Assembly (NCBI GenBank): GCA_009801085.1
Contig: VNWV01000001.1
Span: 3,844,001-3,908,000, forward strand
Direction of reading: 5' to 3'
Length of the DNA: 64,000 nt
Origin: Lasiodiplodia sp. COLG20
Lineage: Eukaryota; Ascomycota; Dothideomycetes; Botryosphaeriales; Botryosphaeriaceae
Part shown: piece after piece, positions 47,462 to 58,230 of the stretch
Layout of the letters: each line of letters starts with the position of its first letter
Numbering within the stretch: the first letter of the stretch is position 1
The notes under the pieces: model-generated
The model's input: only the letters and a program-made list of their open reading frames with translations
Database searches by the model: none
Told to the model about the DNA's origin: nothing
Translations under genes and position numbers: made by a program

Positions 47462-47974
47462 CTAGTGGATGCTCTTGCAGTAACCCTGGGTACCCTTTTG
47501 CCCACAGTAGTAATCGAACTCATCGCCGCCCATGTGAAATCCCACTGAGAAGCATGCAGGAACATCGACCTGCGCATCGAAATCCTGCGTATCCATCTGG
47601 CCTGTTTACAGGATTAACCACAGCTTCCGGGCCATAGGAAGTATTTACTTACAATCAGGACAGCTATCCCACTGCTTGGTGCCAGTGTGCCTGTTTCTGT
47701 ACGCAGCGCATGCGTACTTCGTGATATCGGTTTGGAAATCCCACTGTATGCCTGAGTCAGACGGCAGATCGACAGGGGCTACTGCGGGAGACGTACGTAA
47801 GGATCTTCAACTGTATCGCCTTTATGGCGAATGCCGCATCCGCAGAAGTTGTGGAGATCAGCCAGCGCAACGCCTGCGCAGAGCCTGCGGTGAATGTTCA
47901 GTGGACATGAATTTGCTACGGGATGTGGGGGAAAGGTACACTGCGATTGTGCCGAAGATGTTGGAGAACCTCAT
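47462..47974 (-). CDS. Small secreted cysteine-rich protein (117 aa)
   Basis: Four exons too short to stand out individually: 47974..47940, 47884..47797, 47743..47653 and 47601..47462. Introns are 51-55 nt, all phases agree and the total is 117 codons plus stop. The signal peptide is MRFSNIFGTIAVLCAGVALA, followed by DLHNFCGCGIRHKGD. The mature chain (~97 aa) has eight Cys, in order FC, GC, AC, SC, DC, AC, YC, YC, consistent with four disulfides. Blocks KYACAAYRNRHTGTKQWD and GFHMGGDEFDYYCG recur in character in fungal small secreted proteins but I cannot name a family. It lies between the second and third membrane-protein pairs. Possible roles are an effector, antimicrobial or signalling ligand; none is proven. 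Confidence 0.75.
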
Positions 47975-48934
47975 GTTTGGCGAATAGAGTCGTAACGAAT
48001 GAATAAAGATGAATATAGATCCTAGGAGGACTGATGATGAGAGTTGAAAATGATGTGATTGAGTGAGAAGCCGGGGAGCCGCAAGCTGCATATATACTGC
48101 CTTATCGTGCTTCACATGAGCATGACCGCATTCATGGACTTGTGGCTGCTTTGGGCTTCAAACACTATGTCATTCCTTGACGCCGGCTATCTGTCACTCG
48201 TATCGCGAGTAATGCAATCGTTGTGTGTGCTTTCCTTTGTAATGGTGGAAAATCTGGACGATGCAGCCGGCTCTACCGGAGAATGCTCCATAATCCACAC
48301 ACAGACATCACTGCATGCATCGGAGTTCGGATTGTGTGAAAGCCGAGCGGCTCTTCGGATTGGTGGCATCATCATGGCGATACGAGGGATTCAGGCAGCC
48401 AGCCTCTCGGTTTCGACGTCGCGCAGAGAACGTGGTGTTGAGCGGCTCGAGCTGGTTGAGTCGGGCGATTCGGCTCGCAATCCCCGTCATTGGGCCATGT
48501 ATAGCAGTGATATTACAAGGCTTGTAGCTAGTGCTTAGCGTCGCTTGGTCGCGTTTGGCAATGCTTTTGGAAGCTTAATTTGCGCAAGAGTTGCCGGTTC
48601 CAGATTGACGGCGGCCCGTGCTGCTGCCCGCACTTGTCAAGTAGTGGCTCTACACATGTCAGGTGGTGGAGACAACACGAACACCGGTCGAGATCAACAG
48701 CGTCATGCGAAAACACCGAATACGGATTCGTTGAACTGTAGCGAATTCATCTCCGGAAATGCCGGAACAACATCACGAGTCGTCCAGTTCGTCTGCAGCA
48801 ATTGTATCTAGAAGTGTTCATGGAGAATTACTATAAGTACACTCATATTCATGTCGAACAAGAAGGCCAACAGAATAATCCATTCATTCAATCACCGGTC
48901 GCTCTCTCGAACGTACTCTCTTTTGATTTTCAAA
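47975..48934. other. Divergent intergenic region
   Basis: 960 bp between two outward-pointing secreted-protein genes. A 159-codon frame at 48059-48540 has no domain or homology that I recognise and is not called. Confidence 0.5.
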
Positions 48935-49583
48935 ATGCGTTTCACCTCCATCGCCATTGCTGCTCTCGCGGTCGCTGTCAACGCCAGCCCCGTGCCACTC
49001 AACACTGAGGGAGCCTCGAACGTGCAGTACGGCCAGGCCATTGGCGAGGCCGTCGAAGGTGCCATCGCTGCCGTTAACGGCATCAAGAACTGGAACAAGG
49101 TCAGCGGGCACAACAATCGCCCTCCTCAGGAGTTGCTCTAACACCTGTAATAGAAGCGCGAAGCCTTTGTCAAGGCACTCACTCAGTCCATGTGGGACCA
49201 CAACCCGGACCCGAGCGAGGCTGTTGCTGCTATCTGCTATAACGACGGTTACGCCCTGAGGGTCCCGACGGGAATGCTCGGCTTGAGAAGCGAGTCCGTT
49301 TCTTCCGGACCGCTGCACACGAGGTGAGTGCAAACACTGATTTTAGATTGAAGAGGGGAGACTAACGCACGGAATTTTTCAGCTACGACTGCTTCTACAT
49401 GAAAGGCAACAATGCTTTCTGGTCTCAGGGTGACGGTGGGAGCGTCAACGTAAGTACTCTAAATCTACAACATCATAAGTATTGCAAGCGCACCTGCTGA
49501 CTTGATATTCTCAGCTCTGGACCGTCTACAACGGCAATCGCTGCTCGTTTGACCATTCTACCTCGGATCTAACCTGCAATTAA
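48935..49583 (+). CDS. Small secreted protein (156 aa)
   Basis: Four exons: 48935..49099, 49154..49323, 49383..49449 and 49515..49583. Introns carry clear branch sites (CTCTAACACC, GACTAACGC) and phases agree. ATG 48935 (TTTTCAAAATGCG) begins a signal peptide, MRFTSIAIAALAVAVNAS, followed by PVPLNTEG. The mature part is about 138 aa, with a dibasic NKKRE site at the first splice junction that could be cut by Kex2. Four Cys fall in the last two thirds (AICYND, YDCFY, NRCSF, LTCN). The tail WTVYNGNRCSFDHS is compact and likely folded. I do not recognise the family. It lies immediately before X copy 3 (convergent) and points away from the other small secreted gene. Confidence 0.75.
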
Positions 49584-49896
49584 GCGTCAGTATGTGGAGT
49601 AAGGCAATGTGGTCCCTCGGTTGAGACACTCAGGGCTGGCGATATGATACAACAGCCGGATTATCATGCATTCGCCGTCGATCTCTAAATCTTGCACAAC
49701 ATCACAGATCTTCAAGAAAAAAAAAAGTAGAGAGGGGAGCGGGAGCACGTGTGCTTATTCTGCAATCTGTCAACCGGAAATGACTGGACTTGGTTTTGTT
49801 TCTCTAAACATGGCATCGATAACTTCAACCAACGCCTAATGTACAAACTGAAAGCACCCAACCATGTATATATAATAGCCTCCAAGCAGACCCCTC
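49584..49896. other. Convergent 3' region
   Basis: 313 bp between two stops, with an A10 run near 49717-49726. No gene. Confidence 0.5.
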
Positions 49897-51805
49897 TCAA
49901 TAGCCGTACCTAAAATGGATGTTCTCGATATCCGTCATTTCCTTGCTCTCTGCAATGATATTGAAAGCATCTGAATGTTCCTCGGATATCCCCAGCTCTC
50001 TTACCAGCTGCTTTCGCTCTCGATTCTCCGTAACGACCCAATAAGTATACATAGCAAGGCCAAAGAATTTTATAGTCATACAGGATATAAAGAAAATGGC
50101 CAAATACTTGAAAGTGCCAAATTGATCTGGCAATCGGTATGTTTGTAGGCGGATCAAGGTACCAAGATAATACCCTACAACAAGCGTGCTAATGATGAAT
50201 GGTGCTCTTGCTGCTCCTCTTACATTGGCTATAGCTATAATCGCAAGGCATGTAATCTTATCAGCGACACTGGACGCTGAAAGTGGATTTCCAACTTACA
50301 GATGATTGAGAGCTCCCCGGAGGTGTCGCTCAACAGATGTTTTGGCTGAAAACAATTCCAATCGATCGTCTTCGAGATGTAGCTCTCGAAGATTATGCTG
50401 CCTTGAAACAATGAATAGGCTGATTCTATGCAGATAATGAGCACTGCAAGGGTGACTGTAGCTGTGTGAGTTACTACAATGCGGGGTCTTGGTGAAATTC
50501 TTACTGCGTAAATTGGGCTTCTTCCAGAACACGTAACCAACTATGATATACCATATGAGGGAAAGAAGTCTGGCGTATATTGTGTATGGCCAACAGCCTA
50601 TCGGACGGGGATATATGTTTCTATCCAACCCCATGATAATTGATAACGCGAGGAAAAAATAAGCTTGTGGGTCTTTAAGGGATTGATAGACCTGTATCTA
50701 ATTGAGTAAAATCATTGTCAGGATGCACTGACAAACGCACGCACCTGGGGATTGATGGTCATATTAACCCTCCGAATTGCTATTAGAGATTTCCACGTTC
50801 GTCGTGCTCGGATTCTGGGTTCGCCTGAGCTTTCAAAGTTTCGCGTGTCCAGGATGAAATTGGTTGCCAAAGCAACTATTGCAAAAGCCAAGCCTTGCAG
50901 TTTCAAAATGAGATTGCGTCTATCCGGGGAGGTCGTATAGGTATTCATGGCGATAGTCGTGTTGTAGGAATGAAGCTTTCCGTCGTCATCGTAGGAACGG
51001 TCGGGAAAGTGATCAATTTCCGCGAGAATTTTCCCACAAATGCCTGCAGAAGCAACGAAAAGTAGGCGTGATGGCTGAGATTCCTGCAAATAATACTTCA
51101 CGGCCAAGAGAAGCATTTCTGGAAGAATGGCTGCACTTATCAAGCCGCACAGAAGTAGAATGACTCCATGAAGATAGGCTTTTGGCGTCGGGAAATCTTT
51201 TAAAAACCCTACTAAGTCATTTTCATGAGAATGGGGAGCAAACATTGTCCACAAAGATGTGAGAATTCCTAGAATAAGTTAGGCGTAGAACCACTTTGAT
51301 GATTAAGTAGTCCTGCTTACCTGTAATGAATAAGGTAATCTTAAGGGATGCGAAAGGCCCGAAATAACGGATCATCAATATTGAAAAAAAAGGTACCAAA
51401 GAGTGGGAAAATGGGAATAAACCACGTGTTCACTATGATACATTAACGAGGGCATTCATGAAAACGGTGAGCACGACTTACCCGGCAGAGGAAAGAAAAT
51501 AAATGTATCTTCCAATTGACTATACAGTAGAAAGCAAATCTTGTGATATCTGGTAAGTAATCTTGATTAGAAGACAGATCGGAGTACTCACCCATAAAAA
51601 AAAGTTGCAGCTTCATATCCAACGAAGAGGGCACAGTCCGATTAATAGGCCGGACTGTGATCGCTTGATTTTGGCCAGCATCTACTTCATAATGAAGTAT
51701 TTCGGACGGACTGTTGGTGATAGTCGGAGGCTGACCGTCCGACGCATGTCTGCTGTGCGAAGACCCTGAAATTGCCTCCGAGGCGTTATCTGGAGATTGA
51801 GTCAT
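49897..51805 (-). CDS. Family X polytopic membrane protein, copy 3 (frame broken as given)
   Basis: Seven exons: 51805..51592, 51519..51482, 51432..51321, 51268..50745, 50697..50505, 50461..50300 and 50234..49897, about 526 aa nominal. The last three exons are 193, 162 and 338 nt, exactly as in copy 2. From exon 4 on the frame is clean, with TM helices (AYLHGVILLLCGLISAAI; TLAVLIICIESAYSLF) and the C-terminal GISEEHSDA...DIENIHFRYGY. Exons 1-3 do not join as written: a TGA falls at the start of exon 3. Alignment with copies 1 and 2 puts the middle part in the other frame, bounded by two 8-bp T runs (coding strand), one in exon 1 (51596-51603) and one in exon 3 (51384-51391). One base gained in the first and lost in the second would restore everything. 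This is sequence error or real decay. Divergent from DUF6536 copy 3. Confidence 0.7.
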
Positions 51806-52364
51806 TGCAAAGAGAGAAACGTGGATGGAGGTGGCAAAGAGGCGGAGATTTGCTTACAGTGGTGCATGGACGGTCGCTGCGTGCATTTAAAGATAGAACG
51901 GGTCTGTTTCACCACAGAATTACGAGCCCAGGCAACAGTGACCTGCGCGACACGTCACCATGAAAGTTCCTGTCGCGTAATTCCGTGAGGCTCGCATTAG
52001 TGCTTATGGAGCCATCTTACTCGGTGACACAATGAGCAGCCACATGGGACATACTGGTAGATAGGTTATAGTGTTCTTATGGATGACCCTTGGAGTGATA
52101 ATATGCTCGAATGCCTATATCTTCCCCAAACGTTAGGACGTAGACTGGGACTACACATGGCGTCATGTAGCAAGCTGGTATTGCAAGGTGCCTCTGTTCA
52201 GCTGGACGAGAATTTTGTTACACAAATGCATAGCCACCGCTGCATCGCACTCTGTATGACGGATGCAGCGCTAATTATATAGATTGCTGCAGTCTGGATA
52301 CTTGTTATTATGTGTTCAGCCGACTTGAATTTTCCAATCTTCATCGTGTGGGAAATTTTATATC
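51806..52364. promoter_or_regulatory. Divergent promoter region of pair 3
   Basis: 559 bp between start codons of X copy 3 and DUF6536 copy 3, both pointing outward. No conserved element recognised by eye. Confidence 0.6.
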
Positions 52365-54793
52365 ATGAACTGTTTTGAATCTGTTCGAACACTAACTCCA
52401 AGCGGAGATCGTGGCTTAGAGCCGATTAGGTCCCGCCACGATGATCAACTTTCGTATGGCCCTAAATTTCCTGAAGAGATCTAGACTGACCATCACCAAG
52501 GACCAGAGAGCACCGGTTGGAGATTGACATTGGTCCGCCCGCCGAGCAGGTCACTTCATCTGACTCAACTGAGTCAGATAAAGCCTGGATCTGGGACATT
52601 CATCGGCGTACATGGATCACCAAACTGAGGTCATATCGACGAAATCGGCCAAACGCTTGGAAAACCGCAATGACGTTCAATATTCTCATGACACTCGCTA
52701 TCTTGGTCTTCAACACTTCTTTCTTTGTAATTGCGGCAGGACATAATGACCTCAGTGAAGGATCTCTATACACTGGCTCATGCCAGAAAACTGAGATATT
52801 TGCAATGATTAGTCATATGGTCATTAACATTTTCGGTACGTTACTTCTAAGCGCCAGCAACTATGCCATGCAGATCCTTGCTTCGCCGTCAAGAGACGAC
52901 ATCAATTCTGCACATCGTCGTGGTGTATCTCTCTCCATTGGAGTTCAGTCTCTCAAAAACTTGAGGTTTGTCGGCTACACACGTTTGTCGATATGGATTG
53001 CTTTGGCTCTTGCTTCTATCCCATTACATCTATTGTATGTACATAACCATATGGAACTTGAAATCGACGCCTAACAGTACCTCCAGATACAACTCGACCG
53101 TATTTACAACCAATGGACAGTTTGCATACGTAGTGGCTGTAGTCACATCAGATTTCGAGCAAGGAAGACCTTTCGATCTTGAATTCACAAACCAACTTTC
53201 GGCCAACGCTCCTGTTCCTACTCCAGAGACGTGGGGACAACTGCCCTCAAACAATTCAGCACAAACACCAGACGATCTGTTGAAATTGCTTGAAAGCATT
53301 GACTATGAGCTTCCTCCTGTTCGGGCTGGAGATCGGGATACACTAGCACGATTACAGAGCAAGGCTCTACATAAAGACCTAGTGAGCTTTACCAAAGATG
53401 AGTGCCTGGAAATGTACTGGGGGTCATCTCCAACGAATTATAGGCATGTCCTTGCTATTAGCAACACCACCGCCTCGAACAACTCAATCCTTTGGCTCGA
53501 CAATTTTTCTTCACTGAACAAAACCTGGAAAGACTGGGTGTGTGCTTACGGAAACGTTGTCGACATGGAATGCGGTAATTTTGCATTCTCTGGTGTGTGG
53601 CCTCTCGGATTCTACGCCAAACATCAGGATAACGGGTGGAAATTGAAGAGCTATCCGATTTCGAGGTGCCTAGTAGAACCAGTTGACGATCCATGTTCAC
53701 TACGGTACAACAGCAGTATCCTTATCATCGTGCTAACAGCAAATGCCGTCAAGCTGGTTGCTATGGCGGCAACAATGCTCCAGTACCGACAACCAGCTCT
53801 GGTAACTGTTGGAGATGCACTCGCATCTTTCCTGGAAAGGCCTGATTGCACCACTTACCAAATGTGCCTTACTGGAAAAGGCGAATTCAATTCTAACATA
53901 TGGACTGCTGGACCGAAGAAATATTCAGTGAACAATAAGGAGTCTCGGCGCTCAAACGGCGCTTCTCAGCTACAGTGGGCAACAGCGGCTGCATTGTAAG
54001 TTCGAAATCTGGGAGTGTGATAGACGCTAATAGATCTAGATTGCTCTCTTGTTTTACTGGAGGCGCAGTATGCGTCATATTGGTCTATGACAGTTACTCT
54101 GGACTTGATTGGGCTTCGAGTGGCCCCGCGAAAGCGGACACTGCAGAGCTTGGCCGTGGCCTTCCGGAGTCGATATTGATCTGTCTTGCAAACCTACCGC
54201 AGATGGTACTGTCCTTCAACTATATCCTCTGCAACCGCCTTATGACTTCCATGGCTGGATCTCGCGAGTGGTCGTTATTTGCACATCAAAGAAAAGGGCT
54301 TCGGACATCACAGCCTAAAGGTTCACAACGCTCGACTTACTGGTTACAGCTGCCAATGAAGTTAAGTCTCCCGATGATGGTCATTTCGTCGTTGCTACAT
54401 TACGTTGCGTCGCAGTGTATTAGCTTCGGGTCCATGAAGTATTATGACTCAGACTACCTAGGAAAAGGTGGCAAGCATACCGTGTTGGAAGATTTCTCGG
54501 GACTGGAATACTCACGAACGGCGATACATGCGCTCCTTATTCTTCTGACCATAGCGTTTGGGGCTATAGTGGCGTGGGGCCAAGGAAATAATCAGCATGG
54601 GATACCACCTTGTGGTTTCAACAGCGCCGCCATTTCCGCGTCTTGTCATCCACCAACAGAGGAGGAAGAGCCGCATCTCAAGCCGGTGAAATGGGGGACG
54701 GGCCCAGCGAATGAGGATGGAGATGAAATTGGCCATTGTTCGTTCAGCAGCAGAGATGTTACGATGCCGATTGAAGGGAGAATGTATATGTAG
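52365..54793 (+). CDS. DUF6536 membrane protein, copy 3 (intact)
   Basis: Exons 52365..52453, 52501..53034, 53087..53995 and 54040..54793 (introns 47, 52 and 44 nt) give 761 aa. The first exon (MNCFESVRTLTPSGDRG) is supported by a GTATGG donor, CTGACC branch site and ACCAAG acceptor and mirrors the small first exon of copy 1. The DUF6536 core has AWKTAMTFNILMTLAILVFN, GTLLLSASNYAMQILASPS and ASIPLHLL. The central loop keeps the Trp (KDWVCAYG) lost in copy 1. C-terminal helices (LIIVLTANAVKLVAMAATM; ICLANLPQMVLSFNYILCNRL), the SREWSLFAHQRKGLRTS loop and GHCSFSSRDVTMPIEGRMYM follow. Likely plasma or internal membrane; function unknown. It pairs divergently with X copy 3. Confidence 0.85.
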
Positions 54794-54940
54794 GATGCGC
54801 TAGATGATGGAGGATTCATCTTAGAATAGCCTTTCCTTATGTACACGTCTTCACCGGGTATGTTGCTCGAACATTGTAACTTCACGATGCATGGATTCGA
54901 TTGAGTGAATTAGCCGAGAAGCGGACGAATCCTTCCGGCA

Positions 54941-54947
54941 TATATAG
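54941..54947 (+). promoter_or_regulatory. TATA box candidate of the HET gene
   Basis: TATATAG lies about 100 bp upstream of ATG 55046, which favours that start over the in-frame ATG at 54953 only 6 bp downstream of the TATA. Confidence 0.45.
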
Positions 54948-55045
54948 GTATCATGCATACAAAAGTGGGACAGTTCTCGGCGTCAGCGCGAATACCCCGC
55001 CTTCGTCCATCCTCAACGTCTGAACTCTACTGTAAGGCCACTTTA

Positions 55046-57335
55046 ATGTCGCGACGCCTATTCAAACTCGTGTACTTGCTTCAGCAATGGCCATCCAAGT
55101 TGAGGATTGCCCGGGCAACGATATACGCAAATACTCCTGATCAAGCGCTGCCCGAACGAGCTGGGGACCCTGAATCTACACACGGAGCCGCACCCGAAGT
55201 CTATTTTTGTCAAGAGTGCAACGACATCCGCCTGGACGGCAAATGGGCGAAGGAACTATCCCACACAGTTGAGATACGGCGCCACTATTCGAAGACAGAC
55301 ACGCTTCCGGATCTTCCAGGTCTTCATGAGTCAGCCGGCCGTGGTTGCCCCTTCTGTACTTTGTTGTTGCAGGCACTCATCGAGCCTGAATGGCTGGAGA
55401 TTGCTCCGATACGTGATTGGCAGGAATGTCGATCCCCGCTACCCTCGACCACACCAACACATCCACGTATACCCCGGCTCTCCGATCTTTCCCCGCCACC
55501 ATCTGAAGGGAGATTGGTCATCGGCGATGTCCTCTACAAAACCCGTTCCGAAGTGGAAAATTATAGAGTGTATCTTCCATCGATGGCTTTCAGGATTATG
55601 ATTGTCTGGAATGAGATACGGCTCCATTATCGTCTTAATTTTGAGATGACCTGTTTGGATGGTAAGTTGCAACTATCTTAGATGTAGACATAGGACTGAC
55701 GATACCATAGACCGCCTTCTTGATGACGGCTCAGATGATAATGTCTTGGAGATCCACTTCCTCAAACCCCCCTTCGAAAATCCTCTTTCTCCAAGAGCCA
55801 TCTCTACTATGAAAACATGGATCGCGGGATGTGAAGATTCCTGCCACCCTTTTGAGCAGAATGGACCCCTTCCGTCTAGGCTTATCGATCTCAGCGAAGA
55901 TCGGCCAAGACTCGTGGTTACTTCCCAAGGCATCACGGATCGTAGATATGCAACCCTCAGTTATTGCTGGGGCTCAGATGGCACAAGCATACTGAAAACA
56001 GAAAAGGGTTCTTTCACACAACACCAATCAGGGATCGATGCGCAGTCCATTCCTAAAACTATCTTCGATGCAATTCTTGTTGCAAAAGCTCTCGGATTCA
56101 GGTATCTCTGGGTAGACTCCATTTGCATTATTCAAGATGATGAAGAGGACTGGGAACTTGAGGCATCAAGGATGGGTGAGATATACCGACGCTCTTACAT
56201 TACTATTGTTCCCATGGATAGTCGTTCCTCCGACGAGGGGTTCTTGCGCCGTCCAACGGTACCAAAAGCCACTATTCCATTCCATTCGTCACAAGGACCA
56301 CTGAAAGGCAAAACATACCTGCTTCAAAGCCGAGATGGAGATCTCACTGGAGTATTCCCAGAGCGCATCATTGAGAAGTCCGTCTGGAAGTCCCGGGGAT
56401 GGACCTTCCAGGAAGAACAGCTTTCCCGTCGAATGCTCATGTTTAGTGAGGATAGAATAACCTTCCGGTGTCCCGAGAGAATGAATGCTGAGACGGAAGT
56501 CATGCCTGAGGCTCACCAGGTTCCCGGAATGCACCATTGCCCAGATGACTGGGCAAGCTTGGTTGTGAATAGGTACAATAACCGCCAATTTACCTACTTG
56601 AACGACAAACTTCCAGCCCTGTCAGGATTCGCCAAGCATTTCCAGCAATCCTCAGGTCTAGCAGACGATCGGTATCTTGCCGGTCATTGGCTATCTCAGT
56701 TGCACTACAGCCTTCTGTGGACACCGAATTGGGAGCTCATTGACCGGATCTCCCCTTCCGAGGCCGTGGAGCGAGTATCCACACGTCCCAATCCATATAT
56801 TGCACCCACTTGGAGTTGGGCGAGCTTTCTCAAGCCAACCGATATGGCCGCAGAGCGGGGAAGGTTGTCGTCAATCACGATCGTGGAAGCCGAAACTCCA
56901 TATCATGGAAAAGACCTATTCGGGCGCATAACGGATGGCTGGCTGGTAATAAGAGGTGAACACCGGTCACTTGACCAGTTCTTTGAGGATCCCAGAGGCA
57001 GTGTGTTGAGGGCACTACCACACGGGAAATCCCGCTATCAGTGGGACTTGCAATGAAATTATGAAGCGGTTTGCATGTGTTGGCCCGACTGGGGATTCCG
57101 ATCGGCGAATGTACTCGAGTCGGACGGGACGCTCGAGTCTTACCGTGATTTTGGCTATCTACGTCGTCTCACGCTTTTGCGTCTGAGTAGAGAAACATTT
57201 GCCGGACTCATGTTGCTCCCTCTTCGAGAGAAGGGTGTTTGGGTCAGGATGGGAACCTTTCAAGAACATTTCCGCGGTCGATGGGTGTCCAAAGAGGATG
57301 CGAGTGACCCTCGTCGCTGGGAGGCGGCCCAGTAG
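55046..57335 (+). CDS. HET-domain (heterokaryon incompatibility) protein with in-frame TGA
   Basis: Exons 55046..55661 and 55711.. (49-nt intron). The HET core follows a Cys-bearing N-terminal part (FCQECNDIRLDGKW, GCPFCTLLL): YATLSYCWGSDG, then IPKTIFDAILVAKALGFRYLWVDSICI..., EASRMGEIYRRSYITI and WTFQEEQLSRRMLMFS. HET proteins trigger cell death on contact with nonself partners; they are cytosolic. The frame stops at TGA 57054-57056 (653 aa) but continues open for 93 codons to 57335 with typical HET C-terminal sequence (VCMCWPDWGF, then GLMLLPLREKGVWVRMGTF). So the gene is truncated by a nonsense codon, read through, or spliced: a GT-AG pair 56999..57064 would remove the TGA in frame but has no clear branch site. 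It follows DUF6536 copy 3 in the same orientation. Confidence 0.75.
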
Positions 57336-58230
57336 AATTGGGCTGAATGGTGTGATGGATGGGAAGAGGGAGATTTCAAGATTAGCTAGTATTCTCGTCA
57401 CTTTGAGACAAAATCGATCTCATTCTATTTGCTATTATTCTTTTTGAATAACAATGAGATTATAGTGCGAATAAGCCACCCAAAATATCTTTACATAAGG
57501 CAGAACTAACTCATGAAGAGCCCTGGAGCACACCTTCGAGTTCTGGCAAACGATTCGAAAGCGGTTATCTCCCTTATCTGCAGCCGCCGGTCTTTAGCTA
57601 CGATGTACGCCACCAGCTGCTGGCCCTGGACGCAGGTGCCAAGGATATTTTCTCTGAAGCCTCGCCTATATCTACAAGGTCGCGGATGCATCTGTGCCTC
57701 CTCCTCTACGGTGAAGATGCCGCGATGCGGGGAGCTGAGACGTGCGCGGCGCAGCGTGATGCATCATCTACACTATTGGTGGCGAAGCCCTGCGGGATGG
57801 TCCGCGTTTGGACTGACGGGTTGTGGGAGCTGGCTACGGATAGGATAGATAATTCCAGAGAAGTCAGCGATGGTCTCTTCGGGGATCCTGAAAAGTGTGC
57901 ACTGGGATGCATGTGTGTGGTTGAATGATTGCGCTTCTCATGTAATACGTGAATGCATGTCAGCTGCGTCCACGCCTGTAATGAGATTAGTTGGGACAGC
58001 TCAGCTCCGCCACGGAGGCCAACAAAACCAACAAGGCCAATCAATTCCGAGATGCTGGTGCGATATACATATGCTTACAGCAATGCGATGCTATCTTAGA
58101 AAAGGTGGGGCTGGTGCGGAAAGAAAGGAATGTCCTCGGCCGCACCTAGCTCACTTCAGCCTCACCAAACCCTCCTCGCTTGTCCCATCGGTGTCCACCA
58201 CTCTAGACAACCCAGAATCCCAAGGCAGAA
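57336..58230. other. Intergenic region with repeat copy
   Basis: About 0.9 kb between the HET gene and the exchanger gene. It contains copy 1 of a ~120-bp dispersed repeat (57939-58058). Other frames here have no recognisable domain. Confidence 0.5.
57939..58058 (+). repeat. ~120-bp dispersed repeat, copy 1
   Basis: Direct, diverged repeat (roughly three quarters identical by eye) of 60348-60468. Shared anchors include CATGTAAT, TGTCAGCTGC, GGGATTAG/GAGATTAG, CGCCACG and ATGCTSGG. It lies 173-292 bp upstream of the exchanger ATG. Confidence 0.7.

Noticed and set aside
48059..48540. 159-codon plus-strand frame between the small secreted genes
   Set aside because: No domain, no signal of codon selection by eye and no paralogue in the window; length alone is not enough.
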